Source of the DNA: Holdemanella biformis DSM 3989
GTDB taxonomy: Bacteria; Bacillota_I; Bacilli_A; Erysipelotrichales; Erysipelotrichaceae
Assembly (NCBI RefSeq): GCF_000156655.1
Contig: NZ_DS996842.1
Coordinates: 252,641 to 316,640 of the forward strand
Length of the DNA stretch: 64,000 nt
Direction: 5' to 3'
Shown here: positions 16,608 to 23,651 of the stretch, piece by piece
How positions within the stretch are numbered: position 1 is the stretch's first letter
Layout: each line of letters opens with the position of its first letter
The notes under the pieces: generated by a model
What the model saw: the letters and a program-made list of their open reading frames with translations, nothing else
What the model was told of the DNA's origin: nothing
The model's database searches: none
Made by a program: the position numbers and the translations under genes

Positions 16608-18328
16608 ACAATTCTATACGTGTTCTCCTTTGTGTTGATTTCAATTGTGATGTTGTTACTATAGGTACATTGTTGGATATGATCATTAATGATTTTATGT
16701 TCTACCATCTCTTCATTTTTAATTTTTTGATAAAAATCAAGGACAATATTGGCTCTAGTAATTTTATCCTCTATGGATAAACCATCTGAACCAAAATTAC
16801 CATCCACATTATCATACGGTGCATTTCTTACGACATATGGAATACCACCATTTAGTAATGCATACAACATGTAGTCTTCTTGTCTTTTTTCCATTGGCCA
16901 AGGCAAAATGAAACAATCATGATACACAAGGTTAAATAATGGTACAGGTATACCCATTCTTTTTTCATTTTCATCTTTCATCATAAACTCATAAGGACCA
17001 TAATGTGAAAACACAAGTTCTCGCATCGCCCAATCGCTACACTCTTCACTTGAAGGAATGATTCCCTTTGAGATCATATATTGAAAACAAGCCCTTCTAT
17101 ATTCCATGCACTCTTTTCTTGTCATCAAATGTTCTAAATTAAAACACTCATCCATTTCATTACAAGAAAAGACATCCAAATATACACAATCCAAATTTAT
17201 ATGTTTTAAGATTTCAGTGTAGTTTCTCTTTACATACTTTGATGCAAGACTAGCACACAAATAGTTTTGTCTTCCACCAGCCCAATTGGCATGTTCAAAC
17301 ACACTACCATCCTCTAATTGAATCGCTTGGTTTTCATCATGTGTTTTAGCCTTATAGTAATAATCACGATACTGATCGTGTAAACCAAATAAATCATTTT
17401 GTGAACTCAAACTTTTTTGAAGATCCTTTAAACCAGACCATCCACCCGCTTCAATACATGCCGGTAAATAATCCGGATGACAATTATCATAACCAGGATC
17501 TGCCCAACCGTCTAAATGAAGATAGAGTTTGTTTGAACCTAATTTATGAAGACTTTGAACCATCTCTTTTACCGAATCAAAAGAATGAATCACATCCTTC
17601 TGACCGGTATAAAACCGAGAATCCTTTTCCGTATGTGCCTTAATACCCGTATGTACAACTGCACATTGTTGAAGATCTGATATTTTAGGAAGTGTGACTT
17701 CTTTTTCTTTTAAAGACTTAAATAAGCCTGTTTCTTTAACATACTCTCGATAAATCTTAGCAGCACGATTATAATCCATATTACTTTCAAAAGAATATCG
17801 AACAATACGCTTATATCGCATCTTACCTAAACTAGTTAACCATACAAATTGAAGTGTTGTACCCTTGTCATCATGATCAATTGTATATTTAGAATCCCAA
17901 GGCGTTTCATTGATTGCGATATACCCTTTTCCATTATTGGTTTGACTAAGCCAAGGCATATAGGCAGCACAACTAGTAAACTGACCATCAAAGGCAATAT
18001 GACTATAATCATACTCATAACGATTGGGAATCAATAATCCTTGCATATAAGGAATCGTTGAATAGCCATTCTTATCTTCACACACAAAACTATCTGGAAA
18101 ATGAACCTCTTTAATATTCTCATCCACTTTTGGAATCCACTCAAAATAATAATGATTTGTGCTATCTTCTTTCCAAATATATGTATCAAAATATTTATAA
18201 GTACTATAAATACCCTTACCTAAGCCTGTTGTTCTTTCTTCGGATGAAATGAAATCATCCCTAAACATTATTTTTTGATCATCCTTCGTTATATAAAACG
18301 AATCTAGATTATGAATCCAATTTTCCAT
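16604..18328 (-). CDS. Putative glycoside hydrolase, GH101/DUF5696-like
   Basis: A 574-residue protein that resembles the DUF5696/GH101-type TIM-barrel enzymes (endo-alpha-N-acetylgalactosaminidase relatives). An N-terminal beta-sandwich part (about 1-200) is followed by a barrel with YLHLDGWADPGYD, FGLHDQYRDYYYKA, VYLDVFSCNEMDEC (candidate nucleophile Asp) and IPSSEECSDWAMRE (candidate acid/base Glu). No signal peptide is seen, so it may act on imported sugar, although a surface lipoprotein gene follows. The substrate is not predictable; the family call rests on motif spacing and is moderate. ATG 18328 was chosen for GAGG 9 bases upstream; an ATG at 18343 adds five residues. It is divergent from an AAA-ATPase gene with a shared palindromic promoter region. 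Confidence 0.65.
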   Translation of the reverse strand: MENWIHNLDSFYITKDDQKIMFRDDFISSEERTTGLGKGIYSTYKYFDTYIWKEDSTNHYYFEWIPKVDENIKEVHFPDSFVCEDKNGYSTIPYMQGLLIPNRYEYDYSHIAFDGQFTSCAAYMPWLSQTNNGKGYIAINETPWDSKYTIDHDDKGTTLQFVWLTSLGKMRYKRIVRYSFESNMDYNRAAKIYREYVKETGLFKSLKEKEVTLPKISDLQQCAVVHTGIKAHTEKDSRFYTGQKDVIHSFDSVKEMVQSLHKLGSNKLYLHLDGWADPGYDNCHPDYLPACIEAGGWSGLKDLQKSLSSQNDLFGLHDQYRDYYYKAKTHDENQAIQLEDGSVFEHANWAGGRQNYLCASLASKYVKRNYTEILKHINLDCVYLDVFSCNEMDECFNLEHLMTRKECMEYRRACFQYMISKGIIPSSEECSDWAMRELVFSHYGPYEFMMKDENEKRMGIPVPLFNLVYHDCFILPWPMEKRQEDYMLYALLNGGIPYVVRNAPYDNVDGNFGSDGLSIEDKITRANIVLDFYQKIKNEEMVEHKIINDHIQQCTYSNNITIEINTKENTYRIV

Positions 18329-18352
18329 ACGCAAATACCTCATGTCTACTTA

Positions 18353-18379
18353 ATTATAACACAATAAATATGTTATAAT
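18353..18379. promoter_or_regulatory. Divergent extended -10 promoters in a perfect inverted repeat
   Basis: ATTATAACA (18353-18361) and its exact reverse complement TGTTATAAT (18371-18379) are separated by 9 bases. Read outward, each arm is an extended -10 (TG-N-TATAAT), one for the leftward GH-like gene and one for the rightward AAA-ATPase gene. Neither has a good -35. The symmetry could also be an operator for a dimeric regulator controlling both genes. Confidence 0.6.
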
Positions 18380-18402
18380 ATTTTAAGAAAGTTGGTGCAA
18401 CT

Positions 18403-19953
18403 ATGGGCATTTATTTAAATCCAGATAGTGATCGATATGAAAGATTGTGTAACAGTCCCATCTTTGTAGATAAATCATTATTGATTGAATACACTAATCA
18501 GATTATCAACACTGAAAACAATTGTATTTGTGTATCTCGTCCAAGACGATTTGGGAAAAGTACAGATGCGAATATGTTGGTAGCTTATTATTCAAAGGGT
18601 ACAAATTCAAAAGACTTGTTTAATACATTAAATATCAGTCACTGTCCTTCTTTTCTTGAACATTTAAACAAGCACAATGTGATTCATTTAAACATACAAG
18701 ACTTTTTAAGTACCACAAATTCAATTGATGAAATGCTTTTTAAAATCACTCGAATGATTTTAAAAGACTTGAAATTTGAATTTAAAGATGTCATAACTGA
18801 AACCGAAATCATCGATGCATTCAATGAAGTCTATGCGTATACAAAAAATAAATTTATCTTTATTATTGATGAATGGGATTGTATCTTTAGAGAATTCAAA
18901 GAAGACAAAACTGCACAAGAAACATATTTAGATTTCTTAAGGAGCCTTTTAAAAGATAAGAATTATATTGAAATGTGTTACATGACAGGAATATTACCAA
19001 TCAAAAAATACGGAACTCACAGTGCCTTAAATATGTTTGATGAAATATCTATGACGCAACCAAAGCCACTGGCAAACTACATGGGATTTACCGAAGAAGA
19101 AGTATCGAATTTATGTCGAAAGCACAATGTAGATTATCAAAAAATGAAAGATTGGTATGATGGATACCATATGACAGACACCATCTCAACTTTTTCACCA
19201 AGATCTGTAGTTGCAGCTATTTCAAAACATGATTTTTCAAATTATTGGACTAAAACAGAGTCTTTTGAAGCTTTAAAAATATATATCGATTTAAACTTTG
19301 ATGGATTAAAAGACAATATTATTCAAATGATGGCAGGAAAAGAAGTGTATATCGACACATCTTCATTTGAAAATGATATGTCGACATTTGGTTCAAAAGA
19401 TGATGTTCTTACATTACTGATTCATTTAGGGTATTTGGGATACAACCAAAAAGATCAAACCTGCTACATTCCAAATAAAGAAGTCATGGACTCATTCTTT
19501 ACATCCATTAAAAATTCAGATTGGAATGCGACCACTAAAGCCATTCAAAATTCACGAAACTTATTAGATGCTACGTTTAATATGGATGAAACAAAAGTAG
19601 CTGATTATATTGAACAAGCCCATCTAGAAACTAGCCACATTCAATATAATGATGAAAATGCTCTAAGCTATACAATTGATCTTGCCTACTATGCCGCAAG
19701 AGATCACTATACTGTGATTCGAGAATTACCAACTGGTAAAGGATTTGCAGATCTAGCCTTCATCCCTAAAACAGATAAGCCAGCCATATTGGTTGAATTA
19801 AAATGGAACCAAGGTGTAAATACAGCCATCACACAAATCAAAGAAAAAAAGTATCCTTCTGTTTTAGAAAAATACAAAGGCAATTTATTGCTCGTTGGTA
19901 TTACTTACGACAAGAAAACAAGAAAACACATATGCAAAATCGAGCGACTTTAA
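18403..19953 (+). CDS. AAA-ATPase/PD-(D/E)XK nuclease-like protein (DUF1703 group)
   Basis: Member of the widespread family pairing an AAA-ATPase_like domain with a C-terminal PD-(D/E)XK nuclease-like domain. Visible: P-loop SRPRRFGKST (near 45-54), Walker B FIIDEWD (near 148), the family motif WYDGYHM (near 252), and the nuclease core FADLAFIP followed by ILVELKWNQ (near 450-467). The 516-residue length is normal. These proteins occur in many copies in gut bacteria and their biological job is not settled; a link to mobile DNA or defence is often suggested. A second paralogue lies at 50092-51891. The start at 18403 follows GTTGGTG, and its stop lies in the loop of a bidirectional terminator shared with the alpha-amylase gene. 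Confidence 0.88.
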   Translation: MGIYLNPDSDRYERLCNSPIFVDKSLLIEYTNQIINTENNCICVSRPRRFGKSTDANMLVAYYSKGTNSKDLFNTLNISHCPSFLEHLNKHNVIHLNIQDFLSTTNSIDEMLFKITRMILKDLKFEFKDVITETEIIDAFNEVYAYTKNKFIFIIDEWDCIFREFKEDKTAQETYLDFLRSLLKDKNYIEMCYMTGILPIKKYGTHSALNMFDEISMTQPKPLANYMGFTEEEVSNLCRKHNVDYQKMKDWYDGYHMTDTISTFSPRSVVAAISKHDFSNYWTKTESFEALKIYIDLNFDGLKDNIIQMMAGKEVYIDTSSFENDMSTFGSKDDVLTLLIHLGYLGYNQKDQTCYIPNKEVMDSFFTSIKNSDWNATTKAIQNSRNLLDATFNMDETKVADYIEQAHLETSHIQYNDENALSYTIDLAYYAARDHYTVIRELPTGKGFADLAFIPKTDKPAILVELKWNQGVNTAITQIKEKKYPSVLEKYKGNLLLVGITYDKKTRKHICKIERL

Positions 19954-19970
19954 TCGCTCGATCTTTTTAA
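19939..19970. terminator. Bidirectional terminator whose loop holds both stop codons
   Basis: Perfect 9-bp stem ATCGAGCGA / TCGCTCGAT (19939-19947 and 19954-19962) with loop CTTTAA, followed by CTTTTT on the plus strand. The TAA of the plus-strand gene (19951-19953) and the TAA of the minus-strand amylase (19950-19952) overlap within the loop. Confidence 0.8.
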
Positions 19971-21251
19971 TATTCTTATTTCATAAGGCTTGAACTCAAG
20001 TGCATTATTAATAGGAAGTTCTTCATTTGTTTCAATGTCGATGAAGTTACCTTGTCCATTAAAACCTAATGTTTGAACTTCATTTTTCATATTCATACAA
20101 ATCCATAGACATTCCTTTTCATCTTGTCTTTGATAGATACAAGCCGTATTTGTGATACCAATCTGTGTATAGTCTCCATAAGATAAAGCGGAATGATTAT
20201 GTTTTAGATGGATTAACTTTTGAATGGTATTCGTTAATTCATTCCATTCAAACACTTTGATTTCTGGTCTAAGATCCGTATCATTCCAGTTCTTTTTCCC
20301 TTCGATTCCCCATTCACTACCATAATAGATACATGGAATACCTGGCATTGTAAATAACATCGTATAAATTAAAGGCAATTGATTTTTATCCTCTAGAATA
20401 GATGCGACCCTTTCAACATCATGATTATCCACAAAGTTAAATAAATGTTTACCCGTATATAAGCACCATGGATCTTTGCCAAATTGACGATTCAATGAAT
20501 ATAGAATTTCATAGAAGTTAGCCGAATTAAAACTTGAATACAACCCCTTATAACACTCATAATTTGTGACAGAATCTAACATATTGTCATTCATCCACTG
20601 ATTGTAGTCTCCATGTAAAGTTTCACCTAAAAGGAAAAAGTCTCTACTTACATGATTGTGTAAAGTTTGAAGGAAGTTTTTATCCAAACAATATGCGACA
20701 TCCAATCTTAAACCATCAATCTTGAATTCTTCTTGCCAAAAATCCACTACGCTTAGAATATAATTTACGACCTCTTGATTTTGAAGATTTAACTTCACCA
20801 AGATATCATTACCTTCCCAATCCTGGTACCAAAAGCCATCATTATAGTGATTGTTTCCATTAAAATCAATATAGAACCAATCCTTATAAGGTGAATCCCA
20901 CTTCTTTTCTAATACATCTTGAAACGCAAAGAAATCACGACCCACATGATTAAATACGGCATCTAATATAATTTTAATGTTGTTGTTGTGGAATTTTTCT
21001 ATGACTTCTTTTAAGTCTTCATTTGTACCAAGACGCGTATCTAACGTTTTAAAATCCGTTGTATCATAGCCATGTGTACGACTTTCAAAAATTGGATTCA
21101 ACATGATACAGTCTATTTTTAATTTCTTTAAATGCGGAATAAATTCCTCTAACTTATGAATTCTATGTTCTAGAACATGGTCATTCTCAAATGGCGCTCC
21201 ACAAGCACCAAAAGGATAGATTTGATAAAATACACTCTCACTTGCCCACAT
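19950..21251 (-). CDS. Alpha-amylase family (GH13) glycosidase
   Basis: Cytoplasmic alpha-glucan hydrolase or transferase of the GH13 family, 433 residues with no signal peptide. The four conserved regions are present: DAVFNHVG (near 102), LRLDVAYC with the Asp nucleophile (near 182), LLGETLH with the Glu acid/base (near 209) and FVDNHDVERV with the transition-state Asp (near 273). A short C-terminal beta domain follows. Likely substrates are maltodextrins or glycogen. GGAG lies 9 bases before the ATG. It begins 7 bases after the ybaK stop, so it is the last gene of the leftward glnA-ANTAR-ybaK-amylase unit, an unusual place for an amylase. Confidence 0.9.
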   Translation of the reverse strand: MWASESVFYQIYPFGACGAPFENDHVLEHRIHKLEEFIPHLKKLKIDCIMLNPIFESRTHGYDTTDFKTLDTRLGTNEDLKEVIEKFHNNNIKIILDAVFNHVGRDFFAFQDVLEKKWDSPYKDWFYIDFNGNNHYNDGFWYQDWEGNDILVKLNLQNQEVVNYILSVVDFWQEEFKIDGLRLDVAYCLDKNFLQTLHNHVSRDFFLLGETLHGDYNQWMNDNMLDSVTNYECYKGLYSSFNSANFYEILYSLNRQFGKDPWCLYTGKHLFNFVDNHDVERVASILEDKNQLPLIYTMLFTMPGIPCIYYGSEWGIEGKKNWNDTDLRPEIKVFEWNELTNTIQKLIHLKHNHSALSYGDYTQIGITNTACIYQRQDEKECLWICMNMKNEVQTLGFNGQGNFIDIETNEELPINNALEFKPYEIRILKRSSD

Positions 21252-21257
21252 GCTATA

Positions 21258-21743
21258 TTACTCCTTTATGATATCTACAGCTTGCACATGAATTAAATCC
21301 ACTAATACTTTAGGATCCATCTCAATCTGCATACCAATCTTACCAGCACTAAAATAGATTGTGTCTTGATTTAAACTGTCCTCATACATAAATGTACGAA
21401 ACTGTTTTTTCATACCTAACGGAGAACATCCACCACGAATATAACCCGTGATCTTATTAATATCCTTTACATGAATCATTTCACAAGATTTAACACCTGC
21501 TACTTTTGCGCACTTCTTTAAATCTAATTCCTTTTCAACTGGAATCATATAGACTAAGTATTCCTTTGTGTTAGCTTGTGTAACCAATGTCTTATATACC
21601 TTTTCAACAGGCTGATTTAACATATTCGCAACATGCACACCATCTACAGAATCCCCATCTTTATGTTCATACGTATGCGCTTTGTATTCCACCTTATGCT
21701 GATCTAAAAAACGCATCGCATTCGTTTTTTGAATCTTTTTCAT
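21258..21743 (-). CDS. ybaK: Cys-tRNA(Pro)/Cys-tRNA(Cys) deacylase YbaK/EbsC family
   Basis: Trans-editing enzyme that removes cysteine wrongly attached to tRNA(Pro), a member of the YbaK/ProRS-INS superfamily. The family signatures are visible: EKVYKTLVT with the conserved Lys (near 50), LKKCAKVAG (near 77-85) and GGCSPLGMKK (near 102-111). The 161-residue length is standard. It overlaps the ANTAR-protein gene by 4 bases (translationally coupled), so it is carried in the glutamine synthetase operon although its role is in translation quality control. Confidence 0.93.
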   Translation of the reverse strand: MKKIQKTNAMRFLDQHKVEYKAHTYEHKDGDSVDGVHVANMLNQPVEKVYKTLVTQANTKEYLVYMIPVEKELDLKKCAKVAGVKSCEMIHVKDINKITGYIRGGCSPLGMKKQFRTFMYEDSLNQDTIYFSAGKIGMQIEMDPKVLVDLIHVQAVDIIKE

Positions 21744-22288
21744 TTTGAAAACTCCTCTAATAATTCTTTAGCCACAAGAAACTTCGTTTTTTGCTGCTCC
21801 ATCGCTATCTTTTCAATGTAGTAATGCGCCTTTTCTTCACTCCAATGATAATTTGAGATCAAAACCAACTTACAATGATCCACCATCTTAAGCTCTAAAT
21901 ATTTCTGCTCAAGCTTATGGATCTTCTTTTCATACATCAAAATCTTCGATTTTAAACTCTTTATCATTTGGAAAGTTTCATACAAAACTTGTTTCTTAAT
22001 GGGATACGACAAAAGTATTATACCACTATCTTTACATTGATATAAAACTTGATCATAGATTTCCTGCTTACACACCATAAGGACTTGCGCATTTAAACTC
22101 TTCGCAAAATTCAAAAGACCACTTTGCGTTTGCGAATATAAGATCACCACAATATCAAATTGAGTATTCCTTAACTTGCTAAAGGCATCATTATATGTTT
22201 TTGAAAGTACATATTGATAATTGGCCGTATTTTTTAATAAAGCTAAGAAATTCTCATTTCCTATTACTAATACTTTACTTGCCTCCAT
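21740..22288 (-). CDS. ANTAR-domain antiterminator protein (AmiR/NasT type)
   Basis: RNA-binding transcription antiterminator of 182 residues. The N-terminal half (about 1-110) is a degenerate receiver-like domain (KVLVIGNENFLALL, then FDIVVILYS) without an obvious phosphoacceptor cluster. A coiled-coil linker (SLKSKILMYEKKIHKLEQ) leads to an ANTAR domain (about 130-175: ELKMVDHCKLVLIS, WSEEKAHYYIEKIAMEQ). ANTAR proteins bind RNA hairpins with A1/G4 hexaloops and prevent terminator formation. It directly follows glnA, and the leader of the divergent GSIII operon carries a matching hairpin over a terminator, so it is the likely regulator of that operon. I chose ATG 22288; a GTG at 22294, directly after the glnA stop, is possible. 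Confidence 0.88.
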   Translation of the reverse strand: MEASKVLVIGNENFLALLKNTANYQYVLSKTYNDAFSKLRNTQFDIVVILYSQTQSGLLNFAKSLNAQVLMVCKQEIYDQVLYQCKDSGIILLSYPIKKQVLYETFQMIKSLKSKILMYEKKIHKLEQKYLELKMVDHCKLVLISNYHWSEEKAHYYIEKIAMEQQKTKFLVAKELLEEFSK

Positions 22289-22294
22289 ACGCAC

Positions 22295-23464
22295 TTACCC
22301 AACATAAATATCCACTATATCGTTCCCTAATATTTCTTTTAACCAAGATGCATTTGAAGCTATTAATTTTGCCTCTTTTAAACTTTGAGGAAGTCTTTTT
22401 GTATCAACACTAACTACATCCGTACAAGGATCTGGAATCATATTCTTTTCAATACCCTCTAAACCAGCATAAATCAATAAGGCATACGCAAGATATATGT
22501 TACAACTACAATCCGGACTTCTTAACTCCATACGATTCGAACTATGCGTAGCCGGAATACGAATCAATTGATTTCGATTTTGGTAGGACCAAGAAATGAA
22601 ACTAGGCGCCTTATCCTTACCCATACGCTTATATGAATCTTTTGATGGATTTAAAAATAAAGTCATCTCCTCAATATGATGTAAGATTCCAGCCATAAAA
22701 GGCATCAACAACTCCTCATGACTTTGCACACTCATATTAATATGCATACCATTACCTGGAGCATTCTCAATTGGTTTTGGCGAAAAGTCCGCCACTAAAC
22801 CTTGCATATTCGCTAAAGCCTCTACAACCCACTTAAAAGTAGCTGCATTATCAGCTGCCTGTAAAGCTTGTGAATAACGAAAATCAATTTCATTTTGACC
22901 CGGACCCATCTCATGATGTGAAACCTCCGGATCAATACCCATCTCAGATAAGGTTAAACAAATTTCACGACGAATATTTTCACCCTTATCTAAAGGGGCA
23001 ATATCCATATATCCACCTTGATCTAAAGGAACAAAGGTATTGTTGCCATTTTCATCTTGTTTAAATAAATAAAATTCAAATTCCGAACCAAAATTAATTG
23101 TGATTCCCTTTTCCTTTGCCTTTTTAACTGCCTTTCTCAATATATACCTTACATCCCTTTCAAAAGGCGTTCCATCCGGATATTGAATATCACAATACAT
23201 ACGAATTACACTGCCATCCATACTTCGCCAAGGAAGAATACTCATCGTATTTGGATCTGGAAATAAGAATAAATCACTATGCACTTCATCTAAAAATCCA
23301 TCAATGGCACTGGCATCAAAACTAATACCTTCCGTAAATGCTCTTTTTAATTCGGTTGGTAAAACGGAAACATTTTTCTGCCTACCATAAATATCAAAAT
23401 AAGAAAGACGAATAAAGCGAACGTCTTGTTCTTCGCAAAAACTCAATACATCTTCATAAGTCAT
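22295..23464 (-). CDS. glnA: Glutamine synthetase type I, short form
   Basis: Makes glutamine from glutamate, ammonia and ATP. The GSI signatures are present: RLSYFDIYGRQKNVSVLP, GSEFEFYLF, the metal site HHEMGPGQNEIDFRY, the loop NAPGNGMHINMS and RIPATHSSNRMELRSPD. At 389 residues it is about 50 shorter than usual GSI: after LKEILGNDIVDIYVG the usual terminal helix (about 30 residues) is missing, and no frameshifted continuation is seen, so the form appears natural. Whether it is catalytic or mainly regulatory is open, especially as a GSIII gene lies next door. ATG 23464 was chosen because GAGG sits 8 bases upstream; the in-frame GTG at 23473 lies within that site. First gene of glnA-ANTAR-ybaK-amylase. 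Confidence 0.93.
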   Translation of the reverse strand: MTYEDVLSFCEEQDVRFIRLSYFDIYGRQKNVSVLPTELKRAFTEGISFDASAIDGFLDEVHSDLFLFPDPNTMSILPWRSMDGSVIRMYCDIQYPDGTPFERDVRYILRKAVKKAKEKGITINFGSEFEFYLFKQDENGNNTFVPLDQGGYMDIAPLDKGENIRREICLTLSEMGIDPEVSHHEMGPGQNEIDFRYSQALQAADNAATFKWVVEALANMQGLVADFSPKPIENAPGNGMHINMSVQSHEELLMPFMAGILHHIEEMTLFLNPSKDSYKRMGKDKAPSFISWSYQNRNQLIRIPATHSSNRMELRSPDCSCNIYLAYALLIYAGLEGIEKNMIPDPCTDVVSVDTKRLPQSLKEAKLIASNASWLKEILGNDIVDIYVG

Positions 23465-23482
23465 AATTTTCACCTCGAATAA

Positions 23483-23511
23483 TTAATACACTATTTTCAT
23501 AATGTTTTCAA
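23483..23511 (-). promoter_or_regulatory. Candidate promoter of the glnA operon
   Basis: Minus-strand -35 TTGAAA (23506-23511), 17-base spacer, -10 TATTAA (23483-23488). The transcript would start about 12 bases before the glnA ATG, leaving no room for a leader hairpin, unlike the divergent GSIII gene. Confidence 0.5.
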
Positions 23512-23530
23512 ATCTTTTTACATTTTTTCA

Positions 23531-23558
23531 TTGACAATACAAAATATCTGTTTATAAT
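23531..23558 (+). promoter_or_regulatory. Strong sigma70 promoter of the GSIII operon
   Basis: Consensus -35 TTGACA (23531-23536) and consensus -10 TATAAT (23553-23558) with a 16-base spacer. Transcription should start near 23565, about 87 bases before the GSIII start codon, just ahead of the leader hairpins. Confidence 0.85.
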
Positions 23559-23564
23559 GAATGC

Positions 23565-23633
23565 ATACATGGCAAGGACGCCAAAAAAAGCAGAGGTTTA
23601 TCCCTCATGTTTTTCGTGTCCTTGCCCTTTTTT
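23565..23633 (+). ncRNA. Leader RNA with ANTAR-type hexaloop hairpin overlapping a terminator
   Basis: Two mutually exclusive structures can form. One is a short hairpin, TGGC-[AAGGAC]-GCCA (23570-23583), whose six-base loop has A at position 1 and G at position 4, the ANTAR recognition pattern. The other is a terminator in which GGCAAGGAC (23571-23579) pairs with GTCCTTGCC (23618-23626) ahead of CTTTTTT. A further small hairpin (GAGG / CCTC, 23593-23606) lies between them, with loop TTTATC that does not match the A1/G4 rule. Binding of the nearby ANTAR protein to the first hairpin should block the terminator. The sequences are observed; the mechanism is inferred from the ANTAR family. Confidence 0.7.
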
Positions 23634-23651
23634 ATGTAAAGGAGAGCCATT

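Noticed and set aside
23593-23606. Second ANTAR hexaloop hairpin (GAGG-TTTATC-CCTC)
   Set aside because: The loop lacks A at position 1 and G at position 4, so it does not meet the recognition rule; only the first hairpin was called.
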